Source: Valencia hispanica (Eukaryota; Chordata; Actinopteri; Cyprinodontiformes; Valenciidae). Taken from it: a stretch of 64,000 nt of DNA. Of the stretch, positions 49,675 through 62,060 are shown piece by piece (position 1 is the first letter of the stretch; each line of letters begins with the position of its first letter). The DNA lies in contig OY747704.1 of NCBI GenBank assembly GCA_963556495.2, forward strand, positions 34,808,001 to 34,872,000. The letters run 5' to 3'. Under the pieces are notes generated by a model that saw only the letters and a program-made list of their open reading frames with translations, was not told the DNA's origin and searched no databases. The translations under genes and the position numbers were made by a program.

Positions 49675-51004
49675 AAATTCCAAAATACTTTATTGATCCC
49701 AGAGGGAAATTAAGTGTTGTATCAGAATCAGAAAGGGTTTTATTGCCAAATGTTGGGTAGGTTTACAACATTAGGAAATTGCTGCGGTACTTTGTGCAAA
49801 CATACAAGAACAAACAAATTAAATAAAAATATCATATGCTAAACAGATTGTTATATACATGAGTGCAGGTAACGATCGGTGCAAATCAGACAGGTGCAAA
49901 AAACCACAATATGGGTCATGTAACTGAGCAGGTGGTGGGAACAGTCTAAGGGTTATTGTTCATGAGTCCAACAGCAGAGGGGAAGAAACTGTTCTTATGG
50001 CGAGAGGTTCTGGTCCGAATGGACCGGAGCCTCCTGCCTGAGGGGAGCAGGTCAAACAGTCTGTGTCCAGGGTGAGAAGGGTCGGCTGTGATCCGACCTG
50101 CACGCCTAAGTGTCCTGGAGGTGTACAGGTCCTGCAGAGATGGGAGTCTGCAGCCAATCACTTTTTCAGCAGAGCGCACAACACGCTGCAGTCTCTGTTT
50201 GTCCCTGATGGTGGCGCCAGCATACCACACGGTGAAGGATGGACTCGATGATTGCAGTGTAGAATTGCATCATCATCTGTGTTGGCAGGTTGAATTTCTT
50301 CAGCTGCCTCAGGAAGGACATCCTGTGCTGGGCCTTCTTTATGACTGAGGTGATGGTGGGCTCCCACTTGAGGTCCTGGGTGATGGTGGTACCCAGGAAG
50401 CTGAATGAGTCCACAATGGTGAAGGGGGTGTCAGTCAGGACGATGGGGGGGAGTGGGGCTGTGTGCTTCCTAAAGTCCACAATAATCTCCACTGTCTTCT
50501 GGGCGTTCAGCACCAGGTTGTTGCGGCTGCACCAGGACACCAGAAGTTCAGCCTCCATCCTGTAGGCAGAATCATCCCCGTCCGAGATGAGTCCATTAAT
50601 GGTGGTGTCATCTGCAAACTTAATTAGTTTGACAGACTGGTGGTTGGAGGTGCAGCAGTTGGTGTACAGAGAGAAGAGCAGAGGAGAAAGAACACAGCCC
50701 TGAAGAGAACCGGTGCTGATGGTTCTAGAGTCCAAGACATTCTTTCCCAGCCTCCCATGCTGCTTCCTGTCCGTCAGGAAGTCAGTGATCCACCTGCAGA
50801 TGGGATCAGGCACGTTCATCTGGGATAGCTTGCCTCGGAGAAGGTCTGGGAGGATGGTGTTGAAGGCAGAGCTGAAGTCCACAAACAGGATCCTGGCGTA
50901 AGTTCCCGTGAAGTCCAGATGCTGCAGGATGAAGTGAAGAGCTATGTTGATGGCATCATCTACAGACCTGTTGGCTCTGTAGGCAATGGATGGAGGCCGT
51001 GAGG
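49675..51004 (-). mobile_element. Non-LTR retrotransposon, 5'-truncated, RT domain with FADDT
   Basis: On the - strand: RT with DFSSAFNTILPDLLRGKL, STGSLQGCVLSPLLFSLY, KLIKFADDTTINGLISDGD (the catalytic FADD), LNAQKTVEIIVDFRK, LGTTITQDLKWEPTI, then in a shifted frame DLLPSGRRLRSIRTRTSRHK. The frame breaks near 50225. A 3' tail with tactttattgatcccagagg lies at 49683-49715. The endonuclease is missing. Which clade (CR1/Rex1-like or other) I cannot settle. Confidence 0.85.
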
Positions 51005-51097
51005 GTAGCTCATATAATTAATTCTTTAAGGAGTTGTAGCTCATATAATTAATTCTTTAAGGAGTTGTAGCTCATATAAATAATTCTTTAAGGAGTT
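51005..51097 (+). repeat. 31-bp tandem repeat, three copies
   Basis: Unit gtagctcatataattaattc + tttaaggagtt, starting at 51005, 51036 and 51067; the third copy has minor changes. It lies exactly at the junction of two LINE pieces. Confidence 0.9.
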
Positions 51098-51410
51098 GTT
51101 GTAGATAATGATGGCTGTGGGCAGGAAAGATTTCCTGTAGCAGTCTGTATTGCAGCAAAACTGAAGAAGCCTCCGACTGAAGACGTTCTTGCGTCTCATT
51201 AAAGGGTGCTCAGGGTTGTCCATAATTGTTTCGATTTTATGAAGAATCCTTCTTTGCATCATCATCTCCAGTGGTTCCACAGTAGTGCCAAGAACAGAAT
51301 CAGCCTTCTTTATCAGGTTGTTTAGCCTTTTTAAGTCATGATGAAGTTCATCCTCCCGTAGTGATCTGTGTTGGCTGATTTTTTGGAAGACTGCAGTGTA
51401 AAGATGAAAC
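51098..51410 (-). mobile_element. Second LINE fragment, 3' region
   Basis: Matches the 3' region at 23620-23830 (ggctgtgggcaggaa, tcctgtagc, gaagaagc, gctcagggttgt). Belongs to a different LINE family from the RT piece beside it. Confidence 0.7.
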
Positions 51411-51414
51411 TGTC

Positions 51415-51485
51415 AGCAGGTAGGAAACAACATCCTTTGAGAAATGCCTAGCATTGTTTTAAAAAAGTACAAAGATAAATAATTT
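51415..51485 (-). repeat. Right arm of the inverted repeat
   Basis: agcaggtaggaaacaacatc, gagaaatgcctagcattgtt, taaaaaagtacaaagataaa: inverse of the left arm with a few mismatches. Confidence 0.75.
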
Positions 51486-51499
51486 ACGACGAAGACAAA

Positions 51500-53045
51500 A
51501 TTAACTTATTCAGTATATCAATGTCATGAACAAAAATGTACAAGATGTCGGCCATTTTGGGGTCAAGGGTTAATTTTCACATTTTACTCATGTTGAACTT
51601 TGACGAACTCCTCCATGAAATTTTTAACCGATCGGCTTGTACCTTGGTCAGGACGGCCTTCAGACATGGGGGATCAAAAGTTATCAAAATTTTTTTACTT
51701 TTCATATATGTTGAGGGGGCGGGACCAGGCCTCAAAGTTTGACTAAACAGCAAAAATATTAAAGTTCTTATATCTCCTGTTCAGAAAACTGCTGAAACTG
51801 CTGTGGTGGATGGTAATCCAGTCCCTGACATATCCTGATGGTCAAATGCTGACATCACTAAAGCCCCGCCCCCTCAGAACAGGAAGTGTAAGTGTTTTGC
51901 TGTGGAAGGTCTGAATCTTACACCCTTGACCTAATTAACATGAACCGGTGGACAATGACTGTAAACAAGTTGATGTAAGTCTGTATCCAGTACTGAGAGT
52001 TTTCGAAAGAGGGTGGGGCTGTGCCGGGGTGGCGAAGTCCAGCGTCACTCCACGGACATACGTTTGGCTCCAATTTCCACAAAACTCATTTGATCTGCAC
52101 CATATCACATAAGATGGTTACTGGTCCAGCCCTTAAGAGATACTAATGCAAACTTCTGCAAACATCTAATTCCTCCACAGCACCCCCTAGAAACCTTAAA
52201 ACAAATATTTCCGAGCCATGCTTTACCAACAAACTTTGACATTTGGCACACCAATGTAGTGTCTTAGGAGCTACAAAAAAGTCTCTTGGAGGCATGGTCC
52301 AAACCAAAGGCAGACATTTTGAATCAAACCCGCCATTTCAGGCCATTTATAGGCGTCGTATTTGAACAAACTCCTCCTAGAGCTTTTCACTTACAGACTT
52401 CAAAACGATCGAGGATAGTCTTCAGGCATTGGGGATCAAAGTTATCAAAAGAATTTTGCTTCGTCAAAAGATGTGGGGATGGCTAAGCTTTCAAGTAAGG
52501 CTTCTCGCCATAAAATTAGAATGTGTATTAACTTCCATATAAAAGGTCACAGCTGTTCCACACTTCCTGGGTCTCATCACATACCACCACTAAACACCAT
52601 CTTGGGCTCATCTGCTCATGTCACGTTAGCCCCACCCCCTGGGAACAGGAAGTGCCAAGTTTTTCTTAGAAAGCTCAATTTTTGACTCCTTTTACCTTAT
52701 CAACATCTAGCTGTGGTCAGTGACTGGGGTAAATTCTTTCCCAGTACTGAGAGTTTTTCAAAGAGGGTGTGGCTATTGCGGCATGGCGAAGCATGGCGTC
52801 ACGCCGTGGAAATACGTTTGGCTCAAATTTCCACATGCATTGTCTGATCTGCACCAAATGCAACATCATGGATATTAGTCCAACCCCTAACAGATATGTA
52901 TGCAAATATTTGGTGGGAGTGGCCTAATTACTGCAGAGCACCACCTAGAATCCTTAAAACAATCACCCACAAGCACATTTCTCAACTAGGTTTGGTACAT
53001 ATTTGTAGTTTATGAAGACTTCATAAAGTCTTTTGAAGCCAGGGG
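51500..53045. repeat. Tandem repeat with a period of about 755 bp, two units
   Basis: Shared landmarks in the same order: ccagtactgagagttttc at 51987 and ccagtactgagagttttt at 52741; tacgtttggctc at 52060 and 52814; tgatctgcacca at 52091 and 52850; aaccttaaaaca / tccttaaaacaa at 52192 and 52951. Units are diverged and have no lasting ORF. Confidence 0.75.
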
Positions 53046-53064
53046 CCAGACCCCACAGGATCAG

Positions 53065-53950
53065 ACATCAGAAAATTAGAATCAGAAATCAGAATTGTTT
53101 TATTGCCATATGTGTGAACTGTTTCACAACATTAGTAAATTGCTGTGGTACCATGGGCAAATATAAGATAAACACTTCCAGGCATGCAATCAATAAAAAC
53201 AAAAATAAAATAGGGTAAACAGATTATTATATACATGAGTGCATGTTCTGATCAGTGCAAAATCAGACAGGTGCAAAACACAACACAGGGTTATGTGACT
53301 GAAACGGAGTGGATGGTAGTAACAGTCTTATGGTTATTGTTCATGAGTCCAACAGCAGAAGCAAAGAAACTATTCTTATGCCCAGACGTTCTAGTCCGAA
53401 TGGACCGGAACCTCCTGCATGAGGGCAGAAGGTCAAAAAGACTGTCCAGGGTAAGAAGGGTCAGCTGTGATCCAACATGCATGCCAAATTGTCCTGGAAG
53501 TATAAAGGTCCTGTGGAGATGGGCGTCTGCAGCCAATCACATTCTCAGCAGAGCACACAACATGCTGCAAACTCTGTTTCTCCTTGATGGTAGCTCCAGC
53601 TTACCACACGGTGATGAAAGAGGTGAAGATGGACTCAGTGATTTCAGTGTAGAACTGCATCAACTTCCGTGTCAGCAGGTTGAATTTCTTCAGCTGCCAC
53701 AGGAAGTAAATCCTCTGCTGGGCCTTCTTTATGATGGAGGTGATGGGGGGGGGGTCCCACTTCAGGTCCTAGGTGATGGTGGTGCCCAGGAAGTGGAATG
53801 AGTCCACAGTGGTGATTGGGGTGTCAGTCAGTATGATGGAGGGGAGTGGGGCTGTGTAATTTCTAAAGTCCACAATAATCTACACTGTCTTCTGGGTGTT
53901 AATCACGAGGTTATCATGGCTGCACCAGGACACCAGGATATCATCCATCT
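53065..53950 (-). mobile_element. Second truncated copy of the FADDT LINE family
   Basis: Parallels 49725-50560: attgttttattgccatatgt, tcatgagtccaacagcagaa, gaatggaccggaacctcctg, cttcagctgccacaggaagt. More decayed than the first copy; stops before the FADD region. Confidence 0.85.
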
Positions 53951-54639
53951 TGGTTGAAAGCTGCTATTTTTTCTCTTTTATAGACTTTTTCATGCATGTT
54001 TGATCAGTAGGCTTAGTGGAAGCATTGAGGGGGCGGTGCGTGAGACTCGTGGTTGCAGTACAGGCCGGAGCAGCGCTAAGCTGGGAGTGCCGTTCGACTT
54101 GTAGCTAAGAGATCTTACAGGAATAATATTGCTCTGGATGTATGCATCTGTATATGTGCAAAGACATGGGGACGTCCTGCTCGGATCCCAAATATTGGCT
54201 CCAGGTCCAGATAAAAGTATTCCTGAATGATTGACATCAAAGTAGAAGACTGCATTCCACCCCAGATCCTTATTATCATCCCACTTTGAAAGGTTTTATG
54301 ACAGCTGAACATATTACATTTGCTGTTAAAAGCTAAATATTGTTAACATGTCTGTGGTTTGGAGTTATTATATGACAGACAATAAAGGGATTAAGGCGGC
54401 ACTTGCAAACTTAGTTGTTTGGCTAATTTATGAGGCCGTATTGAAAAAGCTTTGTTTAAAACCGCCAATTTAATTTGGCCTTGGATTTTTAAATACTCTG
54501 CCAAACACAATTTATGCTGATTAAGCTGTTAAGTGACCCAGGTGAAGTAACAGATAAGTTAAGAGTAAACTCTAAAAAAACAAGATACCTTTCAAATAGA
54601 CAGCTATGAAGGAAGAGGGATTACAGAACAGGTTACTCT

Positions 54640-54880
54640 GAATGACCAACACCACTGTGCTGGAGAATAACAGTGGGCATAAAAGTATTTGGGTTTATAT
54701 CTTGCATAATCTTATTTCTTTGGACTGGAGAAATAGAGTGGCTCAATCAGAGTCTTGATTTGAATCTGGTAAAAACCCTGTGGAGGGATAAACAATTATG
54801 TTCGGGGCAAGGAGGCTTTCCAACCTCAAAGACCTAGGGCTCACCATTAAAGATAAATCATCAAAATGATTAGTGGAAAA
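54640..54880 (+). mobile_element. Tc1/mariner transposase 3' relic
   Basis: gtggctcaatcagagtcttg, atttgaatctggtaaaaacc, ctgtggagggataaa and ggaggctttccaacctcaaa resemble the end of a Tc1-type transposase. No open frame. Confidence 0.55.
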
Positions 54881-55689
54881 ATGAATTAAGCTGATTAGGA
54901 GTTATAAGAAAAGGGTTGATTGTTGTGATTTTAGTAAATATTTTTACATTAAATATTGAGAACTGTAAACATTATAAATATAAATCTGACAGATGTGTAA
55001 ATAATTTGGGGCCTAACTGTAGGTTTTCATCACCTTTTGAAGCTGCTGGAGCCCTGGTATGTCCACCTCTTTCAAACGATCATCAGTTCAACGCTGCGCC
55101 ACCTAAGCTAGATAACAAGGTTCACAGTCACAGGCAGGGTATGCTATCTGGTGGTACTGTTATATATCCATTTCATGTTTATGTTGACTTTTAAAATATC
55201 TGTACATGCACACAGCACTGGTTGGCAAAAACCAGGATAGAGGGCTGTGATAGGTTATTGCAAGCAGACAGCTTTGGTTAAAAAATATTGTGAGAATTTA
55301 ATAGCATTGTGATGGACTTTTGACCCGTACAGGGTGCACTCCACCTCTCATCTAATGACCACTATAGATACCAACCCCCCCCCCCCGATTCTGCAAAGAG
55401 TTGTTAGCAAGGTTGCATTTGTCATCAGATCATGCCTCAGCTGTGATGGTGACGAAAGTTTTAAAGCAGGCAATTAAATTTGTAATTGTATTGTTAATGT
55501 AGTTCATCACCAACAGAGCTTTAAAATTTGGCCACAATCCACACTCCCGTGATAATCCAGCTTTAGCTAAAATTATTTAAAGCTATAGCTACCAGATATT
55601 ATAATTATTTGCAACATCAGATATTAAAAGGTATTTTATTTTAAGATTAACTTAGAGGGTATTGCATGTGCCATTTTGACAAAAACCAA

Positions 55690-55909
55690 CACAAATTTTG
55701 TGCCCCAAGCCAAATGTATGTAGGGAGTCAGTTTTGGACAGCGTTTGTGAACAGCAGTTTTCAGATCTTGCCACAGATTCTCTATTGGATATACACTTTG
55801 TATTGGCCTTTCACGTGGAATTCCAATAAAATTGATACATGTTTGTGGCTGTAATGTGACAAAATGTGGAAAAGTTCAAGGGGGCCGAATACTTTTGCAA
55901 GCCACTGTA
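55690..55909 (-). mobile_element. Mariner-type element end
   Basis: cttgccacagattctctatt, tcacgtggaattccaataaa, ggctgtaatgtgacaaaatg and the terminus ggccgaatacttttgcaagc + cactgta form the end of a Tc1/mariner family; the other end is not found. Confidence 0.65.
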
Positions 55910-56189
55910 TCCATAAATAAGCATATAGTAAAAATGTGCCAAGATATGTGACCATGATCTGAAGACTTTCATAGTTTTGAAAGTCATTGCACAGAGTAGC
56001 TGTCTACCAACCTGGTGTTTTGTTATGTCAGGAGAAAGATTAACGACTGCTTTCTTCATAAACCTCAGTTTGTAAGTATGTAGACATTATTCTTTCAGTA
56101 TTTTCATATTTTACAACAATTTCTCAGTTTTCTGCTTTTTGCTTTACAGCAATGGGATTCTTTGCCAACCATTGGGAAGAACACTAAGT

Positions 56190-57155
56190 ACATCATTATG
56201 CAGGGGGTCTGTTGACGTTAGATGTTTTTCAGTCTGGTTTCCATGCACACCACAGCACTGAGACTGCCCTTGTCAAAGTATTCAATGACATCCACATAAA
56301 TACAGTGGTAGAACCACAGTTCTGGTTCTGTTGGACCTCAGTGCAGCATTTGACACTGTTGATCACAAAATACTATTAGAACGACTGCAGAGCTGGGTTG
56401 GACTCTCTGGTAGAGTACTTGGCTGGCTTGAGTCCTACCTAAAGAACAGAGACTTCTTTGTTTCAATAGGAAACTTTTCATCAGAACGAACAGTCCTGGG
56501 GCCCCTCTTATTTAATATCTACATGCTCCCACTAGACCAGATTATAGCAACCAATAACATTAGCTACTATAACTCCGCAGATGATACTCAGCTTTACATT
56601 ACAATGTCATCAGGTGACTTTGAACCCATTCAAACCCTGCATCGACCAAATAAATGGATGGATGTGCCATAACTTTCTCCAGCTGAACAGAAACAAAACA
56701 GAAGTAATTATTTTTGGACCAAAAGATGAACGGTCGAGAGTCAGCACACAGACTCAATTAATACAGCTAGAAACTACTGATCAGGCACGAAACCTAGGTG
56801 TAGTAATGGACTCAGACCTGAACCTCCAATGTCACATAAAGGCAATAACAAGGTCAGCCTTCTATCACCTGAAGAACATTTCTAGGATTAAAGGAATACT
56901 GTTGCAACAGGACATCATTAAATGGCTTAGCACCAAAATATGTTGAAGACCTGTTGTCACCGTTTGTCACTGCTTAGGTCCTCCAACCCCAGCCTACTAA
57001 ACATCCCTAGACTCAGAACCAAACATGGAGAAGCAGCTTTCAGTTTCTATACTCCCCTTATCTGGAACAGACTGCCTGACGAGTGCAGACCTGCTGAAAC
57101 TCTGAACTGCTTTAAATCGAGACAAAAAAACTCATCTGTTTAGAGTTGCCTTTGA
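56190..57155 (+). mobile_element. L2-like LINE, RT domain, decayed
   Basis: DLSAAFDTVDHKILLERLQS, LGPLLFNIYMLPLDQII, then SADDTQLYI where the catalytic YADD is changed; in a shifted frame NRNKTEVIIFGP and HLKNISRIKGIL; then a deletion and the end APLIWN-like PLIWNRLPDECR. At least two frameshifts. Relative of the copy at 46960. Confidence 0.85.
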
Positions 57156-58250
57156 ATAAATGATTGTCATATGTTTTAAATGTGTTCATGCTCTCTTGCT
57201 CAATGAGGAATAGATTCCTCATTGATCAAAACATTTGTCTCAGTGAGAAGTTGAGGAATGGCCACATAGAGGGTAATTTATTGAAGAGCATATCAATGTC
57301 ATTTTACATTACAAGAAAAGCAAACAGACCAAAAGCTATGGACTATATGAAGATTTCGAGGTCTCCTTACTATAAAGCCTCAGTGGGTTCTGTTAGCAAG
57401 GTTTACAGCAAAGCATCACAGAAATGGTGGGCACCAAGGGGAAGATTGTTCGTCCTTTTAAGCACCTTACATTTCTGTGGAGCTACCGATGTGTCAATCA
57501 TAAATGAGGCAATGACTTTAATACCTTTATTTATGCTCATGATACTATAGTGTGCAAAGGTATTCTGAAAATAAATGCAGGTATAAGGTTAAGGCTGAAT
57601 ACCAGCATAATAAACATTCTGGGGACGTGTTATGGTCTGGCGAACTGTTAAGGGTCAACCATGCATCTCACCTCCTGAGAGAGCCCCCCCCACCACCATA
57701 AACCTGGCACAATAAAAAGGATATAGATGGATATAAATGAATAAATGAATCAATGCTGATTTCTTTTTTCCCCTCCTGCACACGTAGGTGCTTTCATCTT
57801 ATTTAGCTGAGAAATAATCAATTCAGAGATGCATAATGATATAATCTTAAGCAGATAAACAGATGATGCCTCAGCAGGTGGGGATTCATTGTGACATATG
57901 ATGAACAGATTTGTTTAGAACCTAAGCATCCCTGAACTGTTCCATCAAAGACAAAACACATATGCTTCTTTTTTCCCCTTTTAATTTTACTTGAGAGTTG
58001 TTGATGTTGTGACAAAGAGTGTGAGAATTTTCGTCCCGTTTACATAGGCATCAATTATTATGATCAATAATTTAATATTAATATAATTATTGATGAAGTT
58101 AAAGTTTGAATCTATTAATTAATGTTAGGGACACCAGCTTCTTCCCGAAGCACTTGTAATCCCAGACACCCAGTCTCTTCTGAAAGACATTAATTTTACG
58201 CATACACCAAGTAATCACAGAAAACTTCTCTTTAAGCTAAGGGGAATTTA
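57156..58250. other. Nothing recognised
   Basis: A stretch 57690-57755 ends in atgaataaatgaat units and may be the tail of a truncated LINE. Otherwise unassigned. Confidence 0.4.
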
Positions 58251-58254
58251 TTAA

Positions 58255-58638
58255 AGGGGGGGGGGGGGGGGAATTATGCAAAATTGACTTTTTGAAGCTT
58301 AATATTCTGAGAACCTGTCTTTCCCTCATTAAAAACATACCTGAAGTGTTCCTCTGACCCATTCACTCATGTTAGAGTAATCTTTGAGTCTCTGCTGGTA
58401 GTTCTCGGGGTTGCTCTTGATATGCAAAACGAATGACAAAATCTAAAGATGCAGGACAAAACAATGATTTTCTTTTATGTAAACAACGAATGCGTCAGAG
58501 TCCGACTCCATGCATGCTGCGATGATGCACGGTATATGACGAACTGAAGGGGGAGTGTCAGAAAGAGTGGGAGGGTCTTAGAGAGGAGTGTGCTATAGAA
58601 GGGTAATATGTGCCTGGAAGAAGCATAATACCCCCCCT
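58255..58638. mobile_element. TTAA-flanked MITE, 384 bp
   Basis: TTAA at 58251-58254 and 58639-58642. Left end a run of G then aattatgc; right end inverted agggggggtattatgc. No transposase. The G run (58256-58271) may be over- or under-counted. Confidence 0.75.
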
Positions 58639-58642
58639 TTAA

Positions 58643-59881
58643 GAAAATAGATCAACCTTACAGCCAAAACATTTCGTCAATAAATCCCATCTATTCCAAA
58701 GCATCTAACTAACTACTACTGATCCAAGAAAACGAATAATATGTAAACATTAATCAACACTATTAACATCAAGGGGATCAGGGACAAACAGACGGCTCCC
58801 CTTTCAGCAGGGGAGGGGAGGTGAGGGTTTATACAGAAAGGGAGGTGGCTGATCCCTCACTTCAGGGGGCTAAAGTAAGAGATAGCCTCTAGGACAATGG
58901 CCATCAACGTATCTCTTGGCCAAGATGGAGGGAAGCACATGTAAGGAGACAAAGGGCCACAAAACTAGCATTGGTTAAATTGGGTAGAGCACATGGTGTG
59001 AGCCGTCCACGTGGCAGGCCACAGCTTTAACTAACAGGCAAAGAACAATGGAGTTAACCTTTCAGTTAACAGATCAGCTAATGCAGGTTGGACTGAGCCC
59101 GGATCTGCAGACCGGGTTTTCAGAGAGTGAGAGAGAGGGTAGAACGAGGAAAAGAGAGAGAAAGAGTAGGATGCGCTCAGGAAAAAGACCAGTTTAAAGC
59201 ACAGCAAATAAAACAGCTTACAAACTTATGTGTCTGCTGAAGCTAAATGAGCCAACAGGTTCAGTGCTTAAAAACACTTTAACCAACAATGAACGAGACT
59301 AGCTTGTTCTATACTTTTCCCTATTTATCTGCCCAGACACAAGATTAGCATAAATGAACCAGTTCAGTCCAACTTTGCTTTAAAGGAGGTCCAGTCCACA
59401 AAGAGGGAAGCAAAATGTGTCTGTAGTTAAGCAAAAAAGTGTGAAACAAAACCTTGCCCAGGGTTCTTCGGAATCTCAGTCCTGGCTGCAGGCCTGATGG
59501 CTGCGAATCAATGTGATAAGAATTGTCTTGGAACAAATCTAATCTAGCCTTGGCTGGCTACTGTTGTAGTTTGAAAGTTTTAAAAGTGGTTTCTTTCTCA
59601 ACCCGCATGTCAGAAGTCACATGGATTCATCGATGAATAGCATGTCTCCTTGCATTGCCAAGCAACGCTGGAAAAGACAGGGTGTCGGTCGCTGCTGACC
59701 CCTTTTATAAACTTTGTGATGTCATCGTTGGCCACAGCCAATAGGAATGTGTTGGGGTCACAGCTAGGAATGCTGGGAAATGCAGTCTGTTCAGTTCATT
59801 TGTTGAAAATGGATCCCCAACACTGAAGATGTGCAGTACGGTTTGCTTCAATGTTCTCTAAAAACAACACCAAAGCATTAG
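58643..59881. other. Nothing recognised
   Basis: Moderately GC-richer, no supported coding region. Purine-rich gagagagag at 59125-59165. Confidence 0.4.
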
Positions 59882-60195
59882 TTAACCCTTCTGTTGTGTT
59901 AGGGTCAAAATTGAGCTGTTTTCAATTTTAACTGTGTAAAAAGTACACTTTCCTTTTTTGTCCTGGAACGAGGCTTCATCTAATCCTCAGACACACCTAT
60001 TTAAATGCAGGAAAATCAATTTTCACAATTTTAGTAAATTCTAAAGGTCTCAAAAAAAAAAGTTACATCTGTGGTGTTACGGGTCCAAAATGACCCGGCA
60101 GAGAAAACTGGCTGTTGTATGCATCACTTAAAAGCTATGGGTTGCTCTGAGGATCAATTATGGCCCAATGTGCACAGTTATGGCCCACATCACCA

Positions 60196-60210
60196 ACACA
60201 CACACATACA

Positions 60211-60279
<69 letters not shown>

Positions 60280-60312
60280 ACACACGCACACACACACACA
60301 CACACACACACG
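60196..60312 (+). repeat. CA microsatellite inside the piggyBac
   Basis: About 50 CA units with cccacacacgc interruptions, between the left end and the transposase start. Confidence 0.97.
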
Positions 60313-60501
60313 CCTCTTTCACATGCACAGGCACAGACAGAGACCCACAGAAACACATGCATACAGGTGAACACCCCCCACACCCCACGTGAACTCAAAC
60401 TTTCTCACAGCATACTGATACATTGTTTATAAACATTGGCACATATAAAGAGGGTTTGGGTGGGATATTATCAGTTGAATTCTGTAGGAGCATCAGTCAA
60501 C

Positions 60502-62016
60502 ATGAGCAAAAGGTATACTGTTCATGAGGCGCTGGATCATATCTTTGGTAATGATGGTGATCCTGAGGATAGAGGGCAAAGTGAAGCTGAGGAGGATGTG
60601 TCTGAGGATGAGGATGACGTTCAGTATGACCCTGAACAAGACCAAACATCCGATGAGGAGGACCCAGATGTCACACATGATCAAAAAGAGGTTTTCAAGT
60701 CAAGAAAAGGTGACATTTCATGGTTATCAAGCCCTCTTCAAACCCAATCCAGGGCACCGACAGAGAACATCCTCAGAATGACTCCAGGGCCTACTAGATA
60801 CGCTGTGTCACACGCCCAAGACATCAAGTCAGCACCACGACCTATTAAGAATATCCTACTTGAGATGACCAACATGGAAGAAGAATGTTTGGTGATAGCT
60901 GGAAAGAGATGGACAAAACACAGCTTGCCTACATGGGACTGTTGCTTCTTGCGGGGGTATACAGATCCTGTAATGAAGCTACAGCCAGCTTATGGGATAG
61001 TGAGTCAGGACGCTCTATTTTTCGTGCCACAATGTCGCTTCAATCCTTTCATGTATTATTAAGAGTGCTACGTTTTGACAACAGGGAGACAAGAGTTGCT
61101 CGTCGTGAGAATGACAAGCTTGCTCCCATCAGGGAGGTTTGGAACAAATGGGTGGAAAATTTACCCTTTGTGTACAATCCTGGGCCAGAGGTGACAGTGG
61201 ATGAACGGCTAGTCCCTTTCAGAGGCCGCTGTCACTTCAGGCAGTGAATGCCAAACAAGCCTGGAAAATATGGTATCAAAATCTGGGCAGCATGTCATGC
61301 AAAAACTGCCTATGCATGGAATATGCAAATATATACCGGAAAACCTGCCAGCGAAGAACCAAGGCAAGCGGGCCGTCCTGGACATGACCAAGGGTCTTCG
61401 GGGGCACAACATAACCTGTGATAATTTTTTCACTTCATATGACCTTGCGCAAGAGCTTCTAAAGAGGAAGCTGACGATGGTGGGAACAGTCAGGAAGAAC
61501 AAACCTGAGCTTCCCCTAGCTCTTCTAGGAACAAAAGACAGGGCTCCTCTCTCATCAAAGTTCACATTCACAGAAAGAACTACAATTGTCTCCTACTGTC
61601 CCAAAAAAAAAAAAAAAAATGTACTAGTGATGTCCACTCTCCACAGGGATGCTGGTGTGAGCAGTAGGGAGGACAAGAAGCCAGACATAATTCTGGACTA
61701 CAATAAGAACAAAGGCGGCGTTGACAACCTCGACAAGGTCACAGGCACATATACATGCAAGCGGGGGACACAAAGGTGGCCAATGGTTGTGTTTTACAAC
61801 ATACTGGATGTGTCTGCATACAACGCATTTGTGGTGTGGACTGAAATAGATCCAGGATGGAATGGAGAAAAAACCTTCAAGAGGAGGAAGAGAAAGAGTT
61901 GCCAGTCCTGCCCCGCCAACAAGCACAGGAAATCCAACACCACTTGCCACACATGCAAGAAAATCATTTGCAAGGAGCACATGGTAACCATCAAATACTG
62001 TGATTCATGTATTTGA
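60502..62016 (+). pseudogene. piggyBac transposase, broken by two frameshifts and one stop
   Basis: Start MSKRYTVHEALDHIFGNDGD at 60502, acidic N-terminus, then DDE_Tnp_1_7 domain. Catalytic aspartates are all present: TVDERLVPFRGRCHF, ITCDNFFTSYDLAQELL and KNKGGVDNLDKV. The C-terminus is a Cys-rich zinc-binding tail (CQSCPANKHRKSNTTCHTC, CDSC). Breaks: frameshift near 60880-60890, TGA at 61245-61247, frameshift near 61352. The low number of lesions implies a fairly recent copy. Inactive as it stands. Confidence 0.93.
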
Positions 62017-62060
62017 ACACACACACACCCACACACACACATGCACACACACACACACAC
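62017..62060 (+). repeat. CA microsatellite inside the piggyBac, 3' side
   Basis: acacacacacccacacacacac right after the transposase stop; a smaller one with gcgcgcgcac at 62184-62208. Confidence 0.95.

Noticed and set aside
60135..60432. Several overlapping ORFs rich in His, Thr, Cys and Val
   Set aside because: Microsatellite artefacts inside the piggyBac.
61624..61980. 118-codon - strand ORF
   Set aside because: Shadow of the piggyBac transposase.
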